NCBI GenBank assembly: GCA_023413015.1
Contig: JAEZQR010000064.1
Span: forward strand, 1-5,813
DNA length: 5,813 nt
Reading direction: 5' to 3'
Origin: Pseudomonadota bacterium
Lineage (GTDB): Bacteria > Pseudomonadota > Alphaproteobacteria > Sphingomonadales > Sphingomonadaceae
The notes below the pieces were generated by a model. The model ran no database searches and was not told the DNA's origin. It worked only from the letters and a program-made list of their open reading frames with translations. A program made the translations under genes and the position numbers. This document shows, one piece after another, positions 1 through 5,252 of this stretch; positions within the stretch are counted from its first letter, which is position 1; each line of letters opens with the position of its first letter.

Positions 1-443
1 TCCTTGTCGAGATCCTCGAGCAGCGCCTCGTCCGCGACGCGCTGCAGGCGCGCCTCGGTGTAGCGCATCGCCGCGGGCGGATCGGGGTCCATCGAGCCGA
101 AGTTGCCCTGACCGTCGATCAGCGGCACGCGCAGCGACCAGTCCTGCGCCATGCGGGCCAAGGCGTCGTAGATCGCCGAGTCGCCGTGCGGGTGGTATTT
201 ACCCATCACGTCGCCGACGATGCGGGCCGACTTACGGTAGGGCTTGTTGTGCGTGTAGCCGCTCTCGTACGCCGAATAGAGGATGCGGCGATGGACGGGC
301 TTCAGGCCGTCGCGCACGTCGGGCAGCGCACGGGCCACGATCACGCTCATCGCGTAATCGAGGTAGCTCGTCTTCATCTCGTCGACGATGGAGATGGGGC
401 GGATATCCGAGGGATCCGCCCCGGGCGTTTGTGTCACGTCCAC
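1..443 (-). CDS. gyrA: DNA gyrase subunit A, N-terminal 147 codons (runs off left edge)
   Basis: GyrA is the DNA-cleaving and religating subunit of gyrase, which introduces negative supercoils as a GyrA2GyrB2 complex in the cytoplasm. The visible residues carry the classical N-terminal landmarks: DEMKTSYLDYAMSVIV, ALPDVRDGLKPVHRRILY, the quinolone-resistance region HPHGDSAIYD, and QGNFGSMDPD followed by AAMRYTEARL. The catalytic tyrosine of AAMRYTE is residue 128 when counted from the GTG at 443. The quinolone-region Ser (E. coli Ser83) is residue 89 and the Asp (Asp87) is residue 93; both are wild type. No ATG is available. GTG at 443 has AGGA at 456-459 at a long 12 nt spacing. GTG at 437 would give a protein beginning MTQTPGADPSDI, which looks more like relatives but has no well-placed ribosome site. 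The identity is certain; the exact start is not. Confidence 0.98.
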   Translation of the reverse strand, partial: MDVTQTPGADPSDIRPISIVDEMKTSYLDYAMSVIVARALPDVRDGLKPVHRRILYSAYESGYTHNKPYRKSARIVGDVMGKYHPHGDSAIYDALARMAQDWSLRVPLIDGQGNFGSMDPDPPAAMRYTEARLQRVADEALLEDLDK

Positions 444-541
444 GGTAAAAGAAAATCCTGACTGAACCGGGAATATTGCGTGCTCGTTATGTAGGGATTC
501 GGGACGCGGATTGCCAGCTTTTTGGACGCTTTGGAGGCAGG
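444..541. other. Divergent intergenic region between gyrA and glycosyltransferase gene
   Basis: These 98 bp must hold the gyrA promoter, if gyrA is transcribed alone, and probably that of the glycosyltransferase. I found no convincing paired -35/-10 boxes on either strand. On the gyrA strand a weak CTGGCA with TACATA 18 bp downstream is the best pair. The stretch just before the gyrA start is pyrimidine-rich on the coding strand (ATTTTCTTTTACC). On the plus strand GGAGG at 533-537 lies 4 nt before the ATG at 542 and decides that start for the glycosyltransferase. Confidence 0.5.
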
Positions 542-1465
542 ATGGCGGAGCCGCCGGTAAGCGTGGTGGTACCCGCGTACAATGCGGCGGGAACGCTGGC
601 GCGCGCGCTCGATTCGATCGCGGCGCAGCCGGTCGCTCCGGCCGAGGTGATCGTCATCGACGATGCCAGCTCCGATGCCACCGCCGCGATCGCCGAGGCC
701 CATCCGCTGCGTCCGACCGTGCTGCGCCTGCCCGTCAATCGCGGCGCCGGCGGCGCGCTGCACGACGGGCTGGAAGCGGCGCGGCATGATTGGGTCGCGG
801 TGCTGGACGCCGACGACGAATGGCTGCCGGAAAAGCTCGCCGCGCAATATGAGGCGCTTGGCGCCGAGCCGGACGCCTCGATCGTCGCCACCGGCTTCGT
901 CTCGGTCGACCGGCATGGACGGGAGGCCTGGGAATATGGCGTTACGCCCTTCCCCCACGCCGGGCGCGAGTTCTGGCGCAACCTGCTGCTCGACTCGGCC
1001 ATCCTCCAGTCGTCGTCCATGGTGCGGCGGCGGCTGGCGCTGGCGACCGGCGGCGTCGATCCGACGCGGCGCACCGGCAGCGACCAGCATCTGTTCTTCC
1101 GCCTCGCGCGACTGGGGCCGGTCGCCTACGTCCACCGCCGGCTGGTGCGCTATCATGATTCACCGGGAAGCCTGACGAAGCTTCCCGAGCGCGACGACAT
1201 CCTGGCCGTGCTGGCGATGCACGAGCAGCACATCGCGCTCTGCCGCGCGCAGTTGACCGGCGATCAGCGCCGCGAGGCGCGGCGGCGGCGTCACGCGGAA
1301 GCAGCCGTCGGGCTGATCGCGGCGCGCGCCTGGGGCCCGGCATTGCGATGCCTGGCGACTGCGATCGGCAATGGCGAGGCGCTCGGACCCAGCCTGAGCC
1401 GGGTAGCCGCCAATCTTCCGGTCCTGCGTAACCTGAAGCAGGCTGTTATCGCAGCGCGCCGCTGA
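542..1465 (+). CDS. Family 2 glycosyltransferase (GT-A fold)
   Basis: This 307-residue protein probably moves a sugar from a nucleotide-sugar donor to a glycan or lipid-linked acceptor at the cytoplasmic face of the inner membrane. It starts with the GT2 signature VSVVVPAYNAAGTLARALDS at about residues 6-25. The nucleotide-binding strand VIVIDDASSDAT follows at 36-47, then the metal-binding DxD motif DADD at 89-92. A TGSDQHLFFRLA segment at 178-189 sits where many GT2 enzymes carry the acceptor-side acidic residue. No transmembrane helix is evident. ATG at 542 is chosen because GGAGG lies 4 nt upstream; a TTG at 476 would add 22 residues of non-conserved sequence. The C-terminal third, from about 215, is Arg- and Ala-rich and not recognised. 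Donor and acceptor cannot be told from sequence. It is divergent from gyrA and convergent with a small membrane-protein gene, so it appears to be a single-gene unit. Confidence 0.93.
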   Translation: MAEPPVSVVVPAYNAAGTLARALDSIAAQPVAPAEVIVIDDASSDATAAIAEAHPLRPTVLRLPVNRGAGGALHDGLEAARHDWVAVLDADDEWLPEKLAAQYEALGAEPDASIVATGFVSVDRHGREAWEYGVTPFPHAGREFWRNLLLDSAILQSSSMVRRRLALATGGVDPTRRTGSDQHLFFRLARLGPVAYVHRRLVRYHDSPGSLTKLPERDDILAVLAMHEQHIALCRAQLTGDQRREARRRRHAEAAVGLIAARAWGPALRCLATAIGNGEALGPSLSRVAANLPVLRNLKQAVIAARR

Positions 1466-1489
1466 CGATCCCGGCAATATCGGTCAGCG
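1460..1489. repeat. Inverted repeat spanning two convergent stop codons
   Basis: CGCTGAC at 1460-1466 pairs perfectly with GTCAGCG at 1483-1489 across a 16 nt loop. After one mismatch, a further 3 bp could pair outside it. The left arm contains the TGA of the glycosyltransferase (1463-1465) and the right arm contains the TGA of the minus-strand small gene (1484-1486). It could act as a weak bidirectional terminator, but no T-run follows on either strand and the 7 bp stem is short, so chance is a real alternative. Confidence 0.3.
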
Positions 1490-1711
1490 CCGCGACAGCC
1501 CGGCGCTCAGGGTACCCGCGGCCAGGATGAGCAGCGCCGGCGCGACCGCCAGGAAGGCTTCGCGGAAGCTGGCGGGCATCGGCTGCGGCCCAGATTCTCC
1601 GCGAGCCGATTGCGCCTCACGATCGAGCAGGAACGCGGCAAGTGCGTCGCGTTGCTCTTCGGAGATGATGTTCGCCTGGACAGCGGCGTCGAGATCGGCG
1701 GGTTCCATCAT
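1484..1711 (-). CDS. Small single-pass membrane protein, unknown function (75 aa)
   Basis: I do not recognise this gene with confidence. The 75-residue product begins MMEPADLDAAVQANIISEEQ. Residues 4-31 look like a short soluble helical module (ADLDAAV..NIISEEQRDALAAFL), then come a Gly/Pro/Ser linker at about 35-48 and one hydrophobic helix at about 52-70 (AFLAVAPALLILAAGTLSAG), ending in SRR. The N-terminal pattern resembles the start of DUF2157-type membrane proteins, which are much longer with many helices; this is recall, not a search. It could therefore be a genuine small membrane protein or the surviving N-terminus of a longer gene. A strong AGGAGG 6 nt before the start and an AT-rich promoter region argue that it is expressed. 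A longer reading of the frame reaches 1846 but runs through the promoter-like AT-rich region and lacks this ribosome site. Its stop is 18 bp from that of the convergent glycosyltransferase. Confidence 0.75.
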   Translation of the reverse strand: MMEPADLDAAVQANIISEEQRDALAAFLLDREAQSARGESGPQPMPASFREAFLAVAPALLILAAGTLSAGLSRR

Positions 1712-1717
1712 GGCAAT

Positions 1718-1723
1718 CCTCCT
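1718..1723 (-). promoter_or_regulatory. Ribosome binding site of the 75-aa protein
   Basis: AGGAGG on the minus strand is a full match to the anti-Shine-Dalgarno complement. It lies 6 nt upstream of the first of two tandem ATG codons (1711-1709 and 1708-1706). It is the strongest ribosome site in the window and fixes the start of this otherwise unassignable small gene. Confidence 0.85.
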
Positions 1724-1739
1724 TATCAGCAGGAGGTGT

Positions 1740-1766
1740 ATTATATTAACAATACGCCGTAGACAA
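1740..1766 (-). promoter_or_regulatory. Probable promoter of the 75-aa protein gene
   Basis: A perfect TATAAT (1745 to 1740 on the minus strand) has TTGTCT (1766 to 1761) upstream with a 15 bp spacer, which is short; TTGTCT matches the -35 consensus at 4 of 6 positions. A transcript starting near 1733 would have a leader of about 22 nt containing the AGGAGG. The block 1738-1782 is strikingly AT-rich against its surroundings. A dyad with GTATT/AATAC arms at 1738-1755 overlaps the -10 box and could be a regulator binding site; GTTT/AAAC arms at 1771-1782 form a second small dyad. The promoter call is plausible; the operator call is speculative. Confidence 0.5.
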
Positions 1767-1854
1767 TAGTGTTTTATTAAACTAAGGCACGCCGATCTTG
1801 AAGCCGCATGCCGTAGAGCATCCTCGGGTGGGGTTGAGTCACACACGCCCCTCC

Positions 1855-1928
1855 ATCGTCATCCCGGCGAAGGCCGGGACCCAGTACCAACCGATGTCCT
1901 GGGTCCCGGCCTTCGCCGGGATGACGAT
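1855..1928. repeat. REP-like palindromic element, 30 bp perfect inverted arms
   Basis: The arms 1855-1884 and 1899-1928 are perfect reverse complements separated by a 14 nt loop. Each arm is itself a small hairpin: at 1863-1878 it reads CCCGGC-GAAG-GCCGGG, with the matching CCCGGC-CTTC-GCCGGG in the right arm. The element can therefore fold as one 30 bp stem or as two 6 bp hairpins, the organisation of paired, inverted REP units. Sequences of the type GTCATCCCGGCGAAGGCCGGGA are, from memory, abundant in sphingomonad and some other alphaproteobacterial genomes. It lies 35 bp after the stop of the dehydrogenase gene, so it may also stabilise or end that transcript, although no T-run follows. 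No transposase is present nearby. Confidence 0.92.
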
Positions 1929-1963
1929 TTCAAGTGAGGCGATTTCGCTTTAGTTCAAGAGGC

Positions 1964-2857
1964 TTAACGCCCGCCGAGGGCGACCGCGCCCTGCGCCGAG
2001 CCGTTCTCCGGCACCAGCTCGCCGTCGCGGCTGCTGATCTCTTCCCAGCGCGCGGCGATGGCTTCGGGGGTCATCTCGTCGCCGCGCAGGTGGATGCCCT
2101 GGGTGAGCGTGATGTAGCTGCGCTCGAAGCCACCGCCGCCGGCGTTGAAGATCGCCTTGTTAGGCGCATCCTCGCCGCACATGAACAGCACCGCCGGCAC
2201 CACCGTCTCGGGCTGGAGCTTCGCGAGGATTTCCGGCGGCATCAGATCCTCGGTCATCCGCGTGGCGGCGACCGGCGCGATCGAGTTGCAGCGCACATTG
2301 TACTTGGCGCCTTCGAGCGCGAGCGTGTTCATCAGGCCGACGAGGCCGAGCTTGGCGGCACCGTAGTTCGCCTGGCCGAAGTTGCCATAGAGGCCGGTCG
2401 ACGAGGTGGTCATGACGATGCGGCCGTAGGCCTGCTCGCGCATGATCTCCCACACTGCCTTGGTGCAGTTGACCGAGCCCATGAGGTGGACGTCGAGCAC
2501 GAAGCGGAAGTCATCGAGGCTCATCTTCACGAAGGTCTTGTCGCGCAGGACGCCAGCGTTGTTGATGAGGATGTCGATGCGGCCCCAGCGCTCGCGCGCC
2601 TCGTTGACCATCGCCTCGACAGCGGCCGCGTCGGTGACGCTGGCGCCATTCGCGATCGCCTCGCCGCCCGCCGCCTCGATCTCCTGCACCACGGCCTGCG
2701 CCGCCGTCACAGGGCCGCCGGTGCCGTCACGCGCCCCGCCCGGGTCGTTCACAACCACCTTGGCGCCACGCGCGGCGAGCGCGAGGGCGTAGGCGCGGCC
2801 GAGGCCACCGCCGGCACCGGTGACGATGGCGACGCGATTGTCGAAGCGGATGGTCAT
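1964..2857 (-). CDS. SDR-family dehydrogenase, MFE-2-type (3R)-hydroxyacyl-CoA dehydrogenase domain
   Basis: This 297-residue soluble oxidoreductase probably interconverts a 3-hydroxyacyl-CoA and its 3-keto form with NAD(H). The cofactor motif TGAGGGLG is at 13-20, with Asp38 after the second strand suggesting NAD preference. NNAG is at 99-102 and the catalytic triad is Ser152, Tyr165 and Lys169. The stretch YGNFGQANYGAAKLGL at 157-172 and the C-terminal MTPEAIAARWEEI at 262-274 are hallmarks of the dehydrogenase part of peroxisomal multifunctional enzyme type 2 (HSD17B4). That enzyme is fused to a MaoC-type hydratase and SCP2 domain; here the dehydrogenase stands alone. The ATG at 2857 has GGAG 10 nt upstream. 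The mechanosensitive channel gene ends 57 bp upstream on the same strand, so read-through is possible. The family is secure; the substrate (fatty acyl-CoA, sterol side chain or other) is inference, as no other beta-oxidation gene is in view. Confidence 0.93.
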   Translation of the reverse strand: MTIRFDNRVAIVTGAGGGLGRAYALALAARGAKVVVNDPGGARDGTGGPVTAAQAVVQEIEAAGGEAIANGASVTDAAAVEAMVNEARERWGRIDILINNAGVLRDKTFVKMSLDDFRFVLDVHLMGSVNCTKAVWEIMREQAYGRIVMTTSSTGLYGNFGQANYGAAKLGLVGLMNTLALEGAKYNVRCNSIAPVAATRMTEDLMPPEILAKLQPETVVPAVLFMCGEDAPNKAIFNAGGGGFERSYITLTQGIHLRGDEMTPEAIAARWEEISSRDGELVPENGSAQGAVALGGR

Positions 2858-2863
2858 GTGAGG

Positions 2864-2890
2864 CTCTCTCCCGAAACTTGGTTTCGAGAG
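2864..2890 (-). promoter_or_regulatory. Hairpin overlapping the dehydrogenase ribosome binding site
   Basis: CGAAAC (2872-2877) and GTTTCG (2881-2886) form a 6 bp stem with a 3 nt loop, which extends by four more pairs past a 2 nt bulge. In the mRNA the 3' arm contains the GGGAGAG that serves as Shine-Dalgarno sequence for the ATG at 2857, so folding would partly mask it. A weak promoter may lie just upstream: TTGACC (2918 to 2913, overlapping the channel gene's stop) with a poor TAATCC at 16 bp spacing. Both the hairpin's function and the promoter are tentative. Confidence 0.3.
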
Positions 2891-2914
2891 GGATTAGCGC
2901 CCGCCGTAACGCGG

Positions 2915-4024
2915 TCAACCTCGCGGGGGCGTTAGGTCGGCGAAGGCGATCCCGGTCTCGTGGAGTGCGCGGGTCGCTTCGACCAGCACGGCATGGCGGA
3001 TGCGCGCCATTTCCTCGCCATCGGGCGTGGTGATATGGAAGATCAGCTCGACGTCGACCGAATTGCCGGTGACGTTCACGACGAGCGCATGGCCGAACCG
3101 CGTGTTCGCCTGCGCCTCGACGATCGAGCGCAGCAGGTCCGGCACGCGCGCCAGCTTCTCGCTCTCGGTGTTGGGGGCGAGCGGCAGGGTCAGCAGGACG
3201 CGCCGCTCCTCGATCAGACGAAGATTGCGCACCTCCTGCTCGAGCAGCTTGGTGTTCGCCATCACCACCTGCTCGCCCGACAGGGCGCGCAGGCGGGTGG
3301 TCTTCAGGCCGATCGCCTCGACCGTGCCGACCGTGGTGCCGTACTGGATGGTGTCGCCGCGGCGGAACGGCCGATCGAAGATGATCGCGAGCGCGGCGAA
3401 CAGGTCGGAGAAGATGCCCTGCGCTGCAAGACCGATCGCGATGCCGCCGATGCCGAGACCGGCAACGAGCGCGGTGACGTTCACCCCGAGGTTGTCGAGC
3501 ACCAGGATGAGCGCGATCGCCCAGACCGCGATGTTCACCAGGATGCGGATCACGCCCATCGCGTTGGCGAGCGTCGACTGGTCCGGGCCGCTGCGTTCGG
3601 CGCGATGCGCCACGAGGACGAGGATCAGCTCGCGCAGCCAGATCGCGCCCTGGAGGACGAACGCGACGGTGAACAGGAAGTTGATCGCGTTGAGCAGCGC
3701 GCCGGGTGCCGCCGCGAACTTCGCGACCACCTCGGCCGAAAACGCCATGAGGAAGAAGCTGTGCGTCTTTCGCGCGACGCGTGCGGTCACCGATCGCCAG
3801 GCCGCCGGCTCGTTGCCCCGTTCGAGCAGCCGGCAACCCATCGAGCGGAGCGCCCGCAATGCCAGGAACAGCGCGACGCCGACGCCGATCGCGATCAGCG
3901 CTTCTAGGCTGTCGTGCCGCAGCCAGAGCAGGAACTGGTGCCCGGCCGTCGTCGCCTGCTCGGGCAAGTTGGCGACATCCTGGGCGACGGGCGTGGCTGG
4001 CGTCGGATCGGCGGGCGCAGTCAT
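2915..4024 (-). CDS. MscS-family mechanosensitive ion channel
   Basis: This 369-residue inner-membrane channel would open under membrane tension to release solutes during hypo-osmotic shock. Hydrophobic segments lie at about 39-57, 90-105, 112-138, 156-177 and 183-216. The last is the pore helix with the characteristic Gly/Ala pattern (LVAGLGIGGIAIGLAAQ, 186-202). FDRPFRRGDTI at 216-226 leads into the beta domain, where GTVEAIGLKTTRLR at 233-246 and VVMANTKLLEQEVRNL at 253-268 match the family; the common 'PN' before the loop is 'AN' here. The C-terminal alpha/beta domain runs to the end (residue 369). At 369 residues it is somewhat longer than E. coli MscS, owing to extra N-terminal helices. 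ATG at 4024 is chosen; it has only a weak GAG upstream. TTG at 4078 would add 18 residues but falls inside an inverted repeat. It is transcribed in the same direction as its neighbours, 82 bp after the acyltransferase stop. Confidence 0.95.
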   Translation of the reverse strand: MTAPADPTPATPVAQDVANLPEQATTAGHQFLLWLRHDSLEALIAIGVGVALFLALRALRSMGCRLLERGNEPAAWRSVTARVARKTHSFFLMAFSAEVVAKFAAAPGALLNAINFLFTVAFVLQGAIWLRELILVLVAHRAERSGPDQSTLANAMGVIRILVNIAVWAIALILVLDNLGVNVTALVAGLGIGGIAIGLAAQGIFSDLFAALAIIFDRPFRRGDTIQYGTTVGTVEAIGLKTTRLRALSGEQVVMANTKLLEQEVRNLRLIEERRVLLTLPLAPNTESEKLARVPDLLRSIVEAQANTRFGHALVVNVTGNSVDVELIFHITTPDGEEMARIRHAVLVEATRALHETGIAFADLTPPRG

Positions 4025-4066
4025 GGTCTCGTTGCTAGCGAAGCGGATGAAGAGTTGGAAGATGTT

Positions 4067-4090
4067 GCCGATCAGCAAGTTGCTGTCGGC
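4067..4090. repeat. 11-bp inverted repeat between acyltransferase and channel genes
   Basis: GCCGA (4067-4071) plus CAGCAA (4073-4078) pair with TTGCTG (4080-4085) plus TCGGC (4086-4090). One T is bulged at 4072 and the centre is the single base 4079, so a real RNA hairpin would open a few central pairs. It lies 17 nt after the acyltransferase stop and 42 nt before the channel ATG. It could be an inefficient terminator of the polysaccharide operon, or a symmetric protein-binding site for the channel gene. No T-run follows on the minus strand, which weakens the terminator reading. Confidence 0.4.
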
Positions 4091-4094
4091 AGTT

Positions 4095-4110
4095 CTGAAT
4101 CAACATTCAG
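4095..4110 (-). repeat. Small hairpin over the acyltransferase stop codon
   Basis: CTGAAT (4095-4100) and ATTCAG (4105-4110) are perfect complements around a 4 nt loop. The stop codon of the acyltransferase (4107-4109) lies in one arm. Together with the inverted repeat at 4067-4090 it makes two consecutive hairpins at the operon's apparent 3' end. The stem is short and AT-containing, so its significance is uncertain. Confidence 0.3.
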
Positions 4111-5252
4111 CTGCGGACCTGGCCGACGCTGTCGATCTTGGCGGCGTCGATCGGGGCTGGCGCGCGCGGCCTTGTCGCCCGGCGCGACTTCCATTGATCG
4201 AGTATCCAGCGCTGCGCGGGGCGTTCGAAGCCGCGGTACAGCAGGACCGATAGCACGAGCACGGCGACCAGGAACGCTGGCGCCAGCCAGAGCGGCATCG
4301 CGTTCAGATCCTCCACGAACAGCAGCTTGAAGGCGATGAACGCCAGATAGTGGACGAGATAGGTCGAATAGGAGATGTCGCCCAGATAGACCAACGGGCG
4401 CCAGGCGAGCGGGTTGGCCCAGTGGCCCGGCCACAGCGCGATACCCAGGATCAGCGTGATCCAGAGCAGCGGCATCGCCAGCGTCTCGACCCAGCCGAAT
4501 ATGGCGACGCCGGCGCCGATCACGATCGCCGCACCCACCAGGGCCAGCGGAAGGGGCGGCTGCGCGCGGAGCCGCAGGAAGAGCGCGCATAGCGCGGTTC
4601 CGATCATGAACTGCATGACGCAGCGCACAAGCCCCAGGCCGGGGATATCGTCACCGAGTTCGCCGGCGCCATGCGCCAGGAAGTAGAGGTGGAGCGTGAT
4701 CGCGAGGCCTCCGGCCGCCAGCCACAAGCCCCATGTCGGCCAGCGGTGCCACCTTATGCCCAAGGCGATCGCCGGGAACAGGATATAGGCGAACAGCTCG
4801 GTGCTGATCGACCATGACGGGATGTTCCAGCTGAGCTGATCGGTGAAGCCCCAATTCTGCACGAGCAGCAGGTTGAGCGGCAGAAGCTCGAAGGCATAGG
4901 TCTGCGGAACCGAGCCGTTCGCATAAAGCGCCGCCAGCACATAGGCGAGCGTCGCCAGCAGCAGCAGCAGATGCAGCGGGTAGATGCGCGCGATCCGCCG
5001 GACCATGAAATCGGCGATCGAGGCGGCGTTGGCTTCGATGCGGTGGCGATAGTTGAGATAGATCACGAAGCCCGACAGCACGAAGAACATGTCGACGGCC
5101 AGATAGCCCTTGGCGAGCACGGCCATCACCTCGCCCGGTGCCCAAGGCGCGAAGGCCGAGCGGATGTGATAGACGACGACCCACCATGCCGCGATCGCGC
5201 GCACGCCGGTCAAGGCCGGGACGTCGCGCGGCCCGTCATGCCCCCCGGTCAT
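4107..5252 (-). CDS. Integral membrane acyltransferase, acyltransferase-3 (OafA-like) family
   Basis: This 381-residue multi-pass inner-membrane enzyme probably O-acylates (acetyl, succinyl or similar) a surface glycan. The family's R-x10-H motif is present at Arg18 and His29 (LTGVRAIAAWWVVVYHI). AVDMFFVLSGFVIYL follows at 52-66, RRIARIYPLH at 85-94, NIPSWSISTELFAYILFP at 143-160, and LGDISYSTYLVHY at 290-302. All are typical of the family. About ten hydrophobic segments fill residues 15-340, followed by a basic, Pro-rich cytoplasmic tail (about 352-381). Length is near that of a plain acyltransferase-3 protein, with no SGNH domain attached. The ATG overlaps the stop of the upstream ligase-like gene as ATGA, indicating co-transcription and probable translational coupling; no good ribosome site precedes it. 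The acyl group and acceptor cannot be read from the sequence. Confidence 0.94.
   Translation of the reverse strand: MTGGHDGPRDVPALTGVRAIAAWWVVVYHIRSAFAPWAPGEVMAVLAKGYLAVDMFFVLSGFVIYLNYRHRIEANAASIADFMVRRIARIYPLHLLLLLATLAYVLAALYANGSVPQTYAFELLPLNLLLVQNWGFTDQLSWNIPSWSISTELFAYILFPAIALGIRWHRWPTWGLWLAAGGLAITLHLYFLAHGAGELGDDIPGLGLVRCVMQFMIGTALCALFLRLRAQPPLPLALVGAAIVIGAGVAIFGWVETLAMPLLWITLILGIALWPGHWANPLAWRPLVYLGDISYSTYLVHYLAFIAFKLLFVEDLNAMPLWLAPAFLVAVLVLSVLLYRGFERPAQRWILDQWKSRRATRPRAPAPIDAAKIDSVGQVRS

Noticed and set aside
476..541. TTG at 476 as the glycosyltransferase start, adding 22 residues.
   Set aside because: The ATG at 542 has GGAGG just upstream and directly precedes the conserved first strand; the extension looks non-coding and would fill most of the divergent promoter region.
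434..1156. A 240-codon open frame on the minus strand, overlapping the gyrA start.
   Set aside because: It lies antisense to the glycosyltransferase, whose GT2 motifs are clear; the Arg/Gly/Asp-rich product has no recognisable motif.
1712..1846. N-terminal extension of the small membrane protein up to 1846.
   Set aside because: It would translate the AT-rich promoter region, and the AGGAGG at 1718-1723 points to the ATG at 1711.
1855..1928. The large palindrome considered as an insertion-sequence end pair or an intrinsic terminator.
   Set aside because: There is no transposase or room for one between the arms, and no T-run follows on either strand; a REP-type element fits better.
1934..2935. 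A 333-codon open frame on the plus strand.
   Set aside because: It is the antisense shadow of the SDR gene, with His/Arg/Asp-rich composition and no domain pattern.
4025..4078. TTG at 4078 as the start of the channel gene.
   Set aside because: It falls within an inverted repeat, has no ribosome site, and adds residues outside the family's conserved part. The ATG at 4024 is preferred, though its own ribosome site is weak.
3000..4253. A 417-codon open frame on the plus strand, longer than the channel gene opposite it.
   Set aside because: Its product is Ser/Arg/Ala-rich with no recognisable motif, and it is fully antisense to the MscS gene. Long antisense frames are expected in GC-rich DNA.
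5241..5246. Run of six G residues (minus strand) in codons 3-4 of the acyltransferase, considered as a phase-variation tract.
   Set aside because: Six bases is short for slipped-strand switching and such runs are common in GC-rich DNA; the frame is intact.
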